From Singulisphaera sp. (GTDB taxonomy: Bacteria > Planctomycetota > Planctomycetia > Isosphaerales > Isosphaeraceae), in assembly GCA_027451445.1 (NCBI GenBank), contig DAIDJG010000420.1, positions 1 through 64,000 on the forward strand: 64,000 nt of DNA, written 5' to 3'. The notes below the pieces were generated by a model. That model had not been told where the DNA came from. It searched no databases and was given only the letters and a program-made list of their open reading frames with translations. The position numbers were made by a program, and so were the translations under genes. This document shows, piece by piece, positions 29,824 through 39,303 of this stretch. Each line of letters begins with the position of its first letter. Positions within the stretch are counted from its first letter, which is position 1.

Positions 29824-30065
29824 AGATCAAGCAAGACGAGCTCGACAACCTGTTCGCGTACCATCCTCCTACCGACTCTCAGCGCAAGCGGTATGAGGAA
29901 CTCCGCGCGGGTGCCAAGGCGTTCGCCGAACTGGTAGTCAGGCTCACGCCGGGTTGTGCTGACCAGCGTGCGGCCGTGCGTCATATCCGTGAAGCGGTGA
30001 TGACGGCGAACGCTGCCATCGCGTGCGAACCGGATCCCGATTACATCGAGTCCGAGGCAGGCTGA
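29820..30065 (+). CDS. Acb2/Tad1-hairpin family protein (putative cyclic-nucleotide sponge, anti-CBASS/anti-Thoeris)
   Basis: DNLFAYHPPTDSQRKRYEELRAGAKAFAELVVRLTPGCADQRAAVRHIREAVMTANAAIAC fits the F-YH-P...RYE-IR--AK-FA--I....P.S....A...I-EAVM-ANAAIA signature. Confidence 0.82.
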   Translation: MKIKQDELDNLFAYHPPTDSQRKRYEELRAGAKAFAELVVRLTPGCADQRAAVRHIREAVMTANAAIACEPDPDYIESEAG

Positions 30066-30072
30066 TCCGGTT

Positions 30073-30402
30073 GTGCCTCGTCGTGTGCCCACCTATCGAA
30101 AGCCGTTTGCTGACGCGGGTCGCCAGCTCGCACGTGCGGCGTACGAACGGCGTCAGCAACGGCTCAATGACAATGCCTTCTACAACGGCGCCAAGTGGCG
30201 GCGGCTGCGGCTCAAGTTCCTCATGGAGCATCCGCTCTGCTGTCGGTGCGACAAGGAAGGCAGACCATCCGCGGCCACGGTCGTCGACCACGTCAAGCCC
30301 CGACGTGCTCACCCTGACCTGGAGTACGACTGGGACAACCTACAAGCGCTGTGCGCTCGTCACCACGGTGAGAAGCGAGCCGAGGAGAAGCCCCGCCCTT
30401 GA
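30073..30402 (+). CDS. HNH endonuclease
   Basis: FYNGAKWRRLRLKFLMEHPLCCRC...VVDHVKPRRAHPDLEYDWDNLQALCARHHGEK. Confidence 0.9.
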   Translation: MPRRVPTYRKPFADAGRQLARAAYERRQQRLNDNAFYNGAKWRRLRLKFLMEHPLCCRCDKEGRPSAATVVDHVKPRRAHPDLEYDWDNLQALCARHHGEKRAEEKPRP

Positions 30403-30514
30403 GCGCCAGAACGCTTGGGGGGAGGGTTCTTTTTGTATGAACGAGTGCGTCATAGCGACGCTGACCCCTCGCGAAAAAATACGCGGGGGAAAAAGGGTAA
30501 AAACCTTGCGGTGT

Positions 30515-30757
30515 TTACCAAAGGAAATCGGCCTTCACCTTCCGCATGCCGGCGAGCTTCTTGGCGGCGCGGTCGCGAACGGCAAGGTACGGGTTCTCGA
30601 TGGGGTTGCCCGTCCGCGGGTGGGCGACGATGGCGCCGTGCTGGTCGATGTTGGTGCTCGCCTCGCGGTACTCAATGAAGGCATCGGCGTACATTACGGC
30701 GGCGTCTTTGCGGGTGCCGGCGGCAATCAGTTTCTCAACGATCTCGGCTTTCGTCAT
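30515..30757 (-). CDS. P27/terminase-small-subunit-like short protein
   Basis: MTKAEIVEKLIAAGTRKDAAVMYADAFIEYREASTNIDQHGAIVAHPRTGNPIENPYLAVRDRAAKKLAGMRKVKADFLW; ATGA overlap with upstream gene stop. Confidence 0.55.
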   Translation of the reverse strand: MTKAEIVEKLIAAGTRKDAAVMYADAFIEYREASTNIDQHGAIVAHPRTGNPIENPYLAVRDRAAKKLAGMRKVKADFLW

Positions 30758-31356
30758 TTGGCCCACGTTTTGATCCCCTCGAACATCGTCAATTGAGACT
30801 GCTCGAACGCTTTACCGACCTGGGTGGCATTGCTCGCATCGACGCGGCTGTACTTGCGCGGCAAGACGGGGAGCTCGTCCTCGATGCGCTCGACGAGGGC
30901 GAAGTCCTCGCCGCCTTCGGTGATATCCAACTGCTCGAAGCGCGGGTTGAAGTTCAGGTTCATCGAACCGCGGAGCAAGAGGCGGAAGTTCTCGTTCCAG
31001 ACGCGGGCGATCTTCGCATGATTGAGGCAGATCCGAACCTGGGACTCGCCGAATTGCTTCCGCCAGTTCTCGATAATCGTCGCGTTGCGGTGGTCTGCGG
31101 AGCGGTCGATCACCAGGCGGGCGCCGAGGATATCGGCGCGGCTCATCAGGCCGGCCATTGCTTCGACCTCGTATTCGGCAATCGTCCACGTCCACACGCT
31201 GATCTGGCTCGGTCCAATCTCACGAAGGCAGTGGAAAATCGCGTCAATCATCGAGAATTGGCCCCGAGTCACGGCAAAAAGGCTCATTTCCCGTTTAATC
31301 GGCCCGATTGTCTCGGCGGCGGACCGGAATCCCTCGACAACGCGTTTTCGCTTCAT
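30754..31356 (-). CDS. Phospholipase D-like (HKD) nuclease-type protein
   Basis: CLNHAKIARVWNENFRLLLRGSMNLNFNPRFEQLDI matches an HxK...GSxNLN..P.-E PLD signature. Confidence 0.65.
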   Translation of the reverse strand: MKRKRVVEGFRSAAETIGPIKREMSLFAVTRGQFSMIDAIFHCLREIGPSQISVWTWTIAEYEVEAMAGLMSRADILGARLVIDRSADHRNATIIENWRKQFGESQVRICLNHAKIARVWNENFRLLLRGSMNLNFNPRFEQLDITEGGEDFALVERIEDELPVLPRKYSRVDASNATQVGKAFEQSQLTMFEGIKTWAK

Positions 31357-31391
31357 TTTGACCCCCTATCGGCACTGTAAACCACTACTCT

Positions 31392-31419
31392 ATTATACTA
31401 CATACATATAGAAAGTCAA
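31392..31419 (-). promoter_or_regulatory. Near-consensus sigma70 promoter driving the PLD-like cassette
   Basis: Minus strand TTGACT-N16-TATAAT, followed by AGGGGG RBS before ATG at 31356. Confidence 0.75.
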
Positions 31420-31430
31420 CAGATAAAGTT

Positions 31431-31853
31431 ATGGCAAAACGCGGTGCCAAACCGAAGAAAACCCGAAAACCGAAGCTCCCGCCGGCGGTGTGGCGCTGCC
31501 CGGCACACCTCGACGGGGTGGCGGCGGACGAATACACGCGGATCGTTGGCGTGCTGCGGGAAGCGGGTGTGCTCGATCGGACGACACCGCGGCTGGTCGA
31601 GCTCTATGCGATCAATTACGCGCTGTTGCGTCAGGCGTACGTCGTCATCGAACGCGACGGGCCGACGGTCGAGAGCGACCGGGGGAACGTGGCGGAGCAT
31701 CCGGCCATCAAGACGCTCAACGCGGCCACGATTCGGATTCGAGGGTTGCTCAACGACTTCGGCCTCTCGCCGGCGTCGGCCAAGCTCACGGCGCCGACGG
31801 AGAAGTCGGGCGACAAGAACCCCTGGGAAGGCATCTTGAACGTTGTCGGGTAA
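31431..31853 (+). CDS. Terminase small subunit, P27 family
   Basis: LVELYAINYALLRQAYVVIERDGPTVESDRGNVAEHPAIKTLNAATIRIRGLLNDFGLSPASAKL, directly upstream of TerL. Confidence 0.85.
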   Translation: MAKRGAKPKKTRKPKLPPAVWRCPAHLDGVAADEYTRIVGVLREAGVLDRTTPRLVELYAINYALLRQAYVVIERDGPTVESDRGNVAEHPAIKTLNAATIRIRGLLNDFGLSPASAKLTAPTEKSGDKNPWEGILNVVG

Positions 31854-33405
31854 GGCAGCCAAAACGCGGAAGGTCGACCCGGGCGGTCAGGCGGTCAGGT
31901 TCATTAACAACCTCTCGCACACCGGGGATTACATCGGTCAGAGATTCCGACTGCGGGACTGGCAAGAGACCTTCGTGCGCAAACTGTTCGGCACGCTCCG
32001 GCCGGACGGCGGGCGACAGTATCGGAAAGGGTTCCTCGCCCTTCCCCGAAAGCAGGGCAAGACGGAGCTCGTCGCGGCGATCCTGCTGTATCTGATGCTG
32101 GGTACGGGACGCAAGGAACAACGGATCTACTCGGCGTCGGGGGACCGCAATCAAGCGAGCCTGATCTTCGGCGCCGCGGCGTCGATGGTCGAGAACGACC
32201 CGCAACTCTCTCAGGTCTGCACCGTCTACCACGGTTACAAGAAGATCACTTGCGATGGGATGGGGTCGACCTATCAGGCCCTCTCGAGTGAAGCCAAGCT
32301 CAAGCACGGCCTTGGCCCGTCGGCGGTGCTGTTTGACGAGGTTCACGTCCTGCCGAACCGTCAACTGCACGACATCCTCACGACGGGGTTCGGTGCGCGG
32401 CGCGATCCGTTGACGCTGTACATCTCGACGGCGGGGTTCGATCGGGCGTCACTCTGTTACGAGCTCTGGCAGCATGCGCGGCACGTTCGGGACGGCATCG
32501 TCACTGACCCGACGTTCCTGGCCACGCTCTTCGAGGCGGATCCCGAAGACGACTGGACGAGCGAAGAGACCTGGTTCAAGGCAATGCCGGCTCTGGGCGA
32601 TTTCTGCTCGCTGGAGTTCATCCGGGAAGAGTTCCATAAGGCGAAGACTCAACCGTCCTTCGAGAACACGTTCAAGCAGTTGTACTTGAACCTCTGGACC
32701 GAGCAAGCAACGCGGTGGCTGCAAACCGAGCGGTGGATGGCGTGCGCGGGCCTCGAGGAGACCGAGCTCGACGGGCGCGAGTGCTATGCCGGTCTCGACC
32801 TGGGCGTCACTCGGGACATGGCGGCACTGGCGCTGATCTTCGCGAACGACCTGGGCGGGTTCGACGTGGCGGTGCGCTACTGGGTGCCGATCGACGGAAT
32901 CTGGAAGGAAGAGCCGCGCAACTTCGAACTGTATCGCGACTGGCACAACCGCGGGTTCCTGGAGTTCACGCCCGGGGAAGCCACCGACTTCGACCAGATC
33001 GAGAACGACATTGTCGAGGTTAACCGGCGGTGGGCGATCCGGTCGCTGTTCGCCGATCGGGCCTACGCGTCGCACATGCTCTCCCGGCTGTTCAACTATC
33101 ACGAGCTGCCGGTCCAGGGGATTCCGCAAGGGCCAGTGACGCTCAACGAGGCGATGGTCAAGGTCGAGACCATGCTCCTGAATCAAACCATCCGGCACAC
33201 CGGGAACCCGGTGCTGAACTGGAACGTCGCGAACGCCAACGTCGAGCGCAACAAGACGGGGCTGATGTACCTCAACAAGTCGGGGACGACGTTCCGAATC
33301 GACGGCGTTGCGGCACTGGTGAACGCGGTTACCGCGGCGATCGCGGACGGGGCGACGGATGCGGGGCCGTCTGTGTACGACACGCGCGGAGTCTTTGTCC
33401 TTTAA
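31843..33405 (+). CDS. Terminase large subunit
   Basis: FLALPRKQGKTELVAAILLYLML (Walker A-like), VLFDEVHV (Walker B), CYAGLDLGVTRDMAAL nuclease motif. Confidence 0.95.
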   Translation: MSGKAAKTRKVDPGGQAVRFINNLSHTGDYIGQRFRLRDWQETFVRKLFGTLRPDGGRQYRKGFLALPRKQGKTELVAAILLYLMLGTGRKEQRIYSASGDRNQASLIFGAAASMVENDPQLSQVCTVYHGYKKITCDGMGSTYQALSSEAKLKHGLGPSAVLFDEVHVLPNRQLHDILTTGFGARRDPLTLYISTAGFDRASLCYELWQHARHVRDGIVTDPTFLATLFEADPEDDWTSEETWFKAMPALGDFCSLEFIREEFHKAKTQPSFENTFKQLYLNLWTEQATRWLQTERWMACAGLEETELDGRECYAGLDLGVTRDMAALALIFANDLGGFDVAVRYWVPIDGIWKEEPRNFELYRDWHNRGFLEFTPGEATDFDQIENDIVEVNRRWAIRSLFADRAYASHMLSRLFNYHELPVQGIPQGPVTLNEAMVKVETMLLNQTIRHTGNPVLNWNVANANVERNKTGLMYLNKSGTTFRIDGVAALVNAVTAAIADGATDAGPSVYDTRGVFVL

Positions 33406-33429
33406 CCCTTCGAAGGGAGAGGTTTGTTC

Positions 33430-33969
33430 ATGGCAACCACGGGTTCCAACTTCGTTTCGCTCCTGGCCGCGACGCTCGTCAATACGACCGTCCAGGCGGT
33501 GAGTACGCTCGTCGCGTACATGGCGGCGGACGCGGCGCGCGTCGCTCAGAATGGCGGCGGGAAGGTGGTCGACAAGGTCACCATCGACTTCAGTAACGAC
33601 GGGTTCGCCAAGCACGGTGGGGCGAACTATCAGCTCACTGGTACCACGGCTCAGACCATCGACCTGACGGACCTGACGGCGAATACGCCAACGTCATCCG
33701 CGGGCGACACCACGTTCGCCAAGTGGAACACGCTGGTCTTCAATAACCTCGACGCGGCGGACGTCACGATCGCGCCCGGCGGCTCGAACCCCGCGCGGCT
33801 GCTCCTCAGCGGTACAGGGCCAACGCTCACGATTCCGGCCAACACGTCGATTGCCCTTTCGTCGCTGGCGGGCCTGGTGATCGACAGCACACACAAGATC
33901 ATCACGGTCACCCCTACGTCGGGCGGCAACACGGCCGGCAACTTCTTCATCGGGGTCGCCGGTAGCTAA
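33430..33969 (+). CDS. Putative head-associated structural protein
   Basis: Position between TerL and portal; beta-rich sequence. Confidence 0.45.
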   Translation: MATTGSNFVSLLAATLVNTTVQAVSTLVAYMAADAARVAQNGGGKVVDKVTIDFSNDGFAKHGGANYQLTGTTAQTIDLTDLTANTPTSSAGDTTFAKWNTLVFNNLDAADVTIAPGGSNPARLLLSGTGPTLTIPANTSIALSSLAGLVIDSTHKIITVTPTSGGNTAGNFFIGVAGS

Positions 33970-35375
33970 TGCCGGACCTGATTCCCGCTCGAGCTCGCGC
34001 GGCTCGACGCCTCGGCCTGGGGCGCGAGTCGCGCGATATCAACGGCCAGTCGTGGCAGGGGTTCGCGCTCAACGCGCCGGTACTGTCCGGCGTGCTGGTC
34101 ACACCCCAAACGGCTCTGACCCTGACGGCGGTGTATTGCGCGATCAATATCATCGCGAGCGACGTGGCGAACCTGCCGCGGTACCTGTACCGGCGCCAGA
34201 AGTCGGGCGGCAAGGTGATCGACACGTCGAAGGAAGTGAACGACCTGGTGCACTTCGCACCGAATGGCGAAATGCCAGCGTTCTTCCACTACCAGGCGGC
34301 CATGGGCCACGTGCTGGGGTGGGGAAACAGCTACTCGGAGATCAAACGGGACTACGGCGGCAACCCAACTGGGTTGTACCTCCTCCACCCGGGCACGACG
34401 AAGCCGAAGCGGACCGAGAAATCGAAGGCCCTGTACTACGAAGACGAGGCGACGGGCAAGACGTTCGCGCCCGAGAACATCCTCCATATCCGAGGGCTCG
34501 GGTTCGATGGGCTGAAGGGGTATTCCCCCGTCACACTCGCCCGTCAGGCCGTGGGCCTGGGGATCGCGGCCGAGGAGTTCGGGGCGGCGCTCTTCGGCAA
34601 CGGAGCGATTCCCAAGGGCCTGCTCAAGACGCCGAAGCGGCTCACGGAAACGGCGGCCAAGAACCTTCGCGAGTCGTTCGAACGGGTTCACCAGGGGACC
34701 AAGGGCGCGCACCGGGTCGCGGTACTCGAGGAGGGCGCGGACTGGGTCGACACGCAAATCAACCCGGACGACGCGCAGTTCCTCGCGACCCGGCAATTCC
34801 AGGTGCTGGAAGTCTGCCGGATCTTCAACCTGCCCCCGCACAAGCTCGCCGACTACTCGAAGACGAACTATTCCACGGTCGAACAGGCAAACATTGCCTA
34901 CCTGACGAACACGCTGTCGATCTGGCTGGCGGCGATCGAGGCCGAGAGCAACTTCAAGCTCCTCACCGCGAAGGATCGGAAGAAATGGGTCGTCGAGCAC
35001 GACGTCAGCCGACTCCTCCGCGCGGCGATCGACACGCGGATCCGCTACTTCGAGTCGCGGTACCGGATGGGCTCGATCACGCCGAATGAGATCCGCCTCA
35101 AGGAAGGCGAGAACCCGTTCCCGCCGGAGCTCGGTGGCGATCGCCCGATGGTCCAGGCGCAGATGGTTCCGCTCGAGCAGGCGGAGCAAGCCACCGACGA
35201 GACCGTGAAACCGGTCGAGGTCGACGCCAACGCCGATGTGGACGCGGGGCCGGTCGACCCTGCCACGCTCCCAAAAGACCCTCCCGACGACCAGGTCGAG
35301 GTTGAAGACGATGAGCCAGAACCCAAGCCAAAGAAGCGACGCGGGCGGCGCTACCCCCGCACCCTCGAAGACTGA
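33969..35375 (+). CDS. Portal protein (HK97 family)
   Basis: LTAVYCAINIIASDVANLPRYLYRR, GLGIAAEEFGAALFGNGAIPKGLL, SKTNYSTVEQANIAYLTNTLSIWLAAIE. Confidence 0.94.
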   Translation: MPDLIPARARAARRLGLGRESRDINGQSWQGFALNAPVLSGVLVTPQTALTLTAVYCAINIIASDVANLPRYLYRRQKSGGKVIDTSKEVNDLVHFAPNGEMPAFFHYQAAMGHVLGWGNSYSEIKRDYGGNPTGLYLLHPGTTKPKRTEKSKALYYEDEATGKTFAPENILHIRGLGFDGLKGYSPVTLARQAVGLGIAAEEFGAALFGNGAIPKGLLKTPKRLTETAAKNLRESFERVHQGTKGAHRVAVLEEGADWVDTQINPDDAQFLATRQFQVLEVCRIFNLPPHKLADYSKTNYSTVEQANIAYLTNTLSIWLAAIEAESNFKLLTAKDRKKWVVEHDVSRLLRAAIDTRIRYFESRYRMGSITPNEIRLKEGENPFPPELGGDRPMVQAQMVPLEQAEQATDETVKPVEVDANADVDAGPVDPATLPKDPPDDQVEVEDDEPEPKPKKRRGRRYPRTLED

Positions 35376-35943
35376 AGTCCGCTCCTTCCTGGGGACCGTC
35401 GAGCTCCGGGCCGCGGCCGATGGCAAGGGTCCGGGAGTTGTCGTCGGCATGGCGGCGGTCTTCAACAGCTACTCGGAAGACCTCGGGTACTTCCGGGAGA
35501 AGATCAACCCCGGAGCGTTCGCCGATGTGCTGCTGCGGGACGACGTGCGGGCACTGTTCAACCACGACGTCAACCAGCTCCTCGGCCGGAACAAGGCCGG
35601 CACGCTACGTATGGTCGAGACGGACGACGGGCTTGCCATTGAGGTCGATCTTCCCGACGCCACGGTCGGGCGCGATGTCGCGGAGTACCTCCGCCGGCGG
35701 GACGTAACCGGGATGTCGTTCAGCTTCGACATGGAAGACGGAATCGAGGAGTGGGATTACTCCGGGAACCTCCCGTCGCGAACGCTCGTCAAGGTCGGGC
35801 GGCTGTACGACGTCGGGCCCGTCACTTTCCCGGCCTACACGAACACAAGCGCGGCACTGCGAAGCCTGGAGATTCACCGGCCCAAGCCTGCGCCTCCCGA
35901 CAACTCTCTTTGGCTGGCGCGCGCTGGCCTGCTTTCGCTCTGA
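35311..35943 (+). CDS. HK97 family prohead protease
   Basis: VGMAAVFNSYSEDLGYFREKINPGAFADVL...ALFNHDVNQLLGRNKAGTLRM...VTGMSFSFDM. Confidence 0.94.
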   Translation: MSQNPSQRSDAGGATPAPSKTEVRSFLGTVELRAAADGKGPGVVVGMAAVFNSYSEDLGYFREKINPGAFADVLLRDDVRALFNHDVNQLLGRNKAGTLRMVETDDGLAIEVDLPDATVGRDVAEYLRRRDVTGMSFSFDMEDGIEEWDYSGNLPSRTLVKVGRLYDVGPVTFPAYTNTSAALRSLEIHRPKPAPPDNSLWLARAGLLSL

Positions 35944-35968
35944 TTTCTCGAACCGAGGATGAAACGCA

Positions 35969-37348
35969 ATGGCACTTCATGACCTGATGCAGCGGCGCGC
36001 CGACCTGGCCAGAGAGGCGCGGAAGCTCGTCGAGACGGCCGACAAGGAAGGGCGGTCACTGACCGAGGGGGAACGGAATCGCTTCCAGGCGATCGAGGAG
36101 GAAGTCCGCGGTAAGGACGGTAAGGGTGGGCTGGATGCGGAGATCGAGACTCGCCAGAAGATCAGCGCGTTTAGCGACGCGGTGACCGAGGGGCGGTCGA
36201 GTGATCCGTTGCCTCACGATCCGAGTCAGACGAAACACCGGTATTCGCTTCTGAAGGCGATCCGTCAGGTTGCGGATCGGATGACAGGGAACGGCGGCGG
36301 CCTGGATGGGCTCGAACTCGAGGTGAGCCAGGAACTCATCAAGCGGCGCGGTTCGCCGCTGAAGCGCGGGGCGAGTTTCTGCATGCCGACGGACCTCCCG
36401 ATCAATATGGGGGTCGCGGCGCGGTTCGCTCAGCAGTGGGGGCGGAACCTCGACGGCACACAGAAACGAACGTTCGACACCACGGCCGGCGCGGGCGCGA
36501 TCCCCACGATCCTGGATACGAACTACATCGAGTTGCTGCGCAACCGGATGGTCGTTGACGAGGCGGGGGCGACGTTGCTGAGCGAGATGCAGGGGCTGTT
36601 TGCGATCCCGCGACGGACGGCAGCCTCGACGTTGTACTGGGTGGCGGAAGGGGCGTCGATCACCGGCAGTAACACGACGGTCGATCAGGTGCCGTTCACG
36701 CCTCGAACCGCGGGGGCCATGACGGACATCTCCCGGCGGTTGACCGAGCAGATCAACACCGACTCCGAGACGTTCGTCCGGCGCGACCTGTCGGCGGTCG
36801 TCGCGCGTGGCGTCGACCTGGCGGCACTTAACGGGACCGGCCAGAATAACCAGCCTCTCGGAGTCGCTCAGAATCCGAACGTCGGTATCGTCGCGCTCGG
36901 GACGAACGGCGGCCCGCCGACTTGGGACATGGTCGTCAACCTCGAGACGAACGTCGCGACGGCAAACGCGGACCTCGGGCGCTTGAGCTACATCACCAAT
37001 GCCAAGGGTCGTGGGATCCTGAAGCGGACGGCGAAGATCGGCTCAACGTTCCCGATTTACCTCTGGGACACACAGAACCCGGATACGCCGCTCAACGGCT
37101 ACCCTTGTCACGTTACGAACCAGTTGCCATCGAATCTTTCCAAGGGTACCTCGGGTGCGGTGTGCTCTCCCGTCCTTTACGGGAACTGGGAGGATCTCGT
37201 CATCGCAATGTGGAGCGGACAGGACGTCATCGTCGACCCCTTCACCGGGAGCGCGTCGGGGACGCTGCGGCTGGTGATGTTGCAGGACATCGACATCAAC
37301 CTTCGTCACCCCGAGTCGTTCCAGAAGTGCGTCGACATGACCACGTGA
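35969..37348 (+). CDS. Major capsid protein (HK97 fold)
   Basis: N-terminal coiled scaffold then ...RTAASTLYWVAEGASITGSNTTVDQVPFTPRTAGAMTDISRRLTEQ...DLAALNGTGQNNQPLGV. Confidence 0.93.
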   Translation: MALHDLMQRRADLAREARKLVETADKEGRSLTEGERNRFQAIEEEVRGKDGKGGLDAEIETRQKISAFSDAVTEGRSSDPLPHDPSQTKHRYSLLKAIRQVADRMTGNGGGLDGLELEVSQELIKRRGSPLKRGASFCMPTDLPINMGVAARFAQQWGRNLDGTQKRTFDTTAGAGAIPTILDTNYIELLRNRMVVDEAGATLLSEMQGLFAIPRRTAASTLYWVAEGASITGSNTTVDQVPFTPRTAGAMTDISRRLTEQINTDSETFVRRDLSAVVARGVDLAALNGTGQNNQPLGVAQNPNVGIVALGTNGGPPTWDMVVNLETNVATANADLGRLSYITNAKGRGILKRTAKIGSTFPIYLWDTQNPDTPLNGYPCHVTNQLPSNLSKGTSGAVCSPVLYGNWEDLVIAMWSGQDVIVDPFTGSASGTLRLVMLQDIDINLRHPESFQKCVDMTT

Positions 37349-37411
37349 TAAGCGCGGCGGGCAGGGACGCCCGGTTCTGATTTCGACTTGCACCCTTTCG
37401 AGGTCAAATCA

Positions 37412-37621
37412 ATGCAGTATGTGAAGCTCTTGAACGACACCTTCGTCGGCAACCGTACGCGTTCCGCCGGCGAAGTGCTGCCGTTCGACGACAAGGTCGC
37501 GGATATGTACGTGCGGGGCAAGCATGGGGTCATAGTGCCGGCCCCGATGGCTCCGGTTGAACAAGCCACCGTTGCGCCGGGGCCTGAGTCGGCAACCGGG
37601 CGACGGCAGCGCCCAGTTTGA
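37412..37621 (+). CDS. Small hypothetical phage protein
   Basis: MQYVKLLNDTFVGNRTRSAGEVLPFDDKVADMYVRGKHGVIVP. Confidence 0.5.
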   Translation: MQYVKLLNDTFVGNRTRSAGEVLPFDDKVADMYVRGKHGVIVPAPMAPVEQATVAPGPESATGRRQRPV

Positions 37622-37634
37622 GGGACCTTCTCGT

Positions 37635-37934
37635 ATGCGACGTCTCAAGATGCTCTGCACGGGTCACACCGAGGTCAAGAACCCGGACCCGACCAAACCG
37701 TCCCAAATCACGCACCACCGGCCGGGCGATGTGCTCACGTTCGAGGACGCGCGCGAAGCGGACGCCTTGCGGCTGTGTGAGCTCGGCGTGGCGATCGACG
37801 TCACGGCCGAGACGGAACCCGCTCCGGCCGCGGCTGCCAGTCCGGCGGCTCCTCCGAGCTCGTCTGCTCCGCCGTCACCCGTGCCGGCCCCTCGACCCGC
37901 TCCTCCGCTTACGCCTGCTCCGCCGGCAAGCTAA
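37635..37934 (+). CDS. Hypothetical phage protein with Ala/Pro-rich tail
   Basis: MRRLKMLCTGHTEVKNPDPTKPSQITHHRPGDVLTFEDAREADALRLCELG. Confidence 0.5.
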   Translation: MRRLKMLCTGHTEVKNPDPTKPSQITHHRPGDVLTFEDAREADALRLCELGVAIDVTAETEPAPAAAASPAAPPSSSAPPSPVPAPRPAPPLTPAPPAS

Positions 37935-37937
37935 CCG

Positions 37938-38567
37938 ATGCAGCGCGATGCTCTCGTAATTGGTCCCTCGGTCGAGCCGGTGACCCTGGCGGACGCCAAG
38001 CTCTGGATCCGCCAGGACATCGCCGACGACGATGCGATTGTGACCAGTCTGATCACGGCGGCGCGGCGGAAGGTCGAGGCCGAACTCCGCCAGTCGCTCA
38101 TCACCCAGACGTGGGATCTGTTCCTCGAGGGGTTCCCCTCGGGTGGCGGGTACTACGATCGCAATGTTCGGCAGTCTGGAATGAGCCTTCAGTGGCTGCC
38201 GACAGCCTCGACGCCGATCTACATCCCGCGGCCGCCGCTACAGTCGATCGTCTGGGTTAACTACGTCGACACCTCGGGCAACACGCAAACGGTCGATCCG
38301 AGCGTCTATCGCGTGGGTTCCGGGGCGCCGGCGCGGATTCAGCCGAACTATGGGAACGTCTGGCCGGTCAACCGGCCGATTATCGACGCTGTCAACATCC
38401 GCTACGTTTCCGGGTACGGCAACGATGGCACATCGGTTTCCGAGAACATCAAGACCGCGATCAAGATGATTCTCAACCTCTGCTACGACAACCGCGACGG
38501 GGCCTTCGAGCTGCCGACGACAGTGCAATGGTTGCTCGGGGCGGACGATCACGGCTCCTATGCCTAA
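37938..38567 (+). CDS. Head-tail connector protein (HK97 gp6-like)
   Basis: EPVTLADAKLWIRQDIADDDAIVTSLITAARRKVEAELRQSLITQTWDLFL. Confidence 0.88.
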   Translation: MQRDALVIGPSVEPVTLADAKLWIRQDIADDDAIVTSLITAARRKVEAELRQSLITQTWDLFLEGFPSGGGYYDRNVRQSGMSLQWLPTASTPIYIPRPPLQSIVWVNYVDTSGNTQTVDPSVYRVGSGAPARIQPNYGNVWPVNRPIIDAVNIRYVSGYGNDGTSVSENIKTAIKMILNLCYDNRDGAFELPTTVQWLLGADDHGSYA

Positions 38568-38916
38568 CGTCTTCACGCTCAAGATCGACGTCGGGCAATT
38601 GCGTCATCGGGTGGCGATTCAGCAGCCGGCCTTGACCGATAGCGCATACGGCCAGCCGAAACCGACGTGGAACACGGTCGCAACACAGTGGGCGCGAATC
38701 ACGTCCCTGAGCGGCCAAGAGCTCGTCAATGCACAGCAGCACCATGCCGAGACAACGCACGCGGTCGAGATGCGGTTCAACCCGGACATCAGCATCGACC
38801 CGACGTATCGGCTTCAATACGGGACTCGCAACTTCAACGCGCTCTCTGTGATCGACGTTCAGGAGCGACGTATCAAGACCGTCGTTCTCTGCGTGGAGCA
38901 GGTTGACCCGACATGA
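38560..38916 (+). CDS. Head-tail adaptor / head closure protein
   Basis: IDVGQLRHRVAIQQPALTDSAYGQPKPTWNTVATQWARITSLSGQELVNAQQ. Confidence 0.88.
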   Translation: MPNVFTLKIDVGQLRHRVAIQQPALTDSAYGQPKPTWNTVATQWARITSLSGQELVNAQQHHAETTHAVEMRFNPDISIDPTYRLQYGTRNFNALSVIDVQERRIKTVVLCVEQVDPT

Positions 38917-39302
38917 GTGTTCCCATCATCTACAGTTGGACGGAAAGCACCCGCTCGAGCAACGGCGGAAACGTCTCGGCCTCCTGGCAAGACATCGGCA
39001 CGATCGAGGTCGTTCCCGAGGTCCCGGTCGCGGCCGGCGCGTCGAACGCGACGACGGGGATTGCGTTCAACGGAACGAACCTCCAGGCCATCGAGCTCAT
39101 CTCGACGCAGAATTGCACGCTCTACGTCAACGCTCCCAGCGGCGGAAGTCCGTTCGCTACGATCAACCTCAAGGCTGGGATCCCCTACACCTGGTCGGCG
39201 TCCAAGGCGCAGATTTCCAACCCGCTCAACACCAACGTCACCCAGATCTACGTGACGGCGACGTCGGCCTGCATCATCAGCGGTCGGATTCTGACTACCT
39301 GA
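38913..39302 (+). CDS. Hypothetical phage structural protein
   Basis: 4-nt overlap with upstream gene; conserved late-operon position. Confidence 0.5.
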   Translation: MSVPIIYSWTESTRSSNGGNVSASWQDIGTIEVVPEVPVAAGASNATTGIAFNGTNLQAIELISTQNCTLYVNAPSGGSPFATINLKAGIPYTWSASKAQISNPLNTNVTQIYVTATSACIISGRILTT

Positions 39303-39303
39303 C

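Noticed and set aside
30469-30497. CCCC(T)CGCG...CGCGGGG hairpin as terminator for the minus-strand PLD cassette
   Set aside because: Hairpin is real but no T-run follows on the minus strand; too weak to call.
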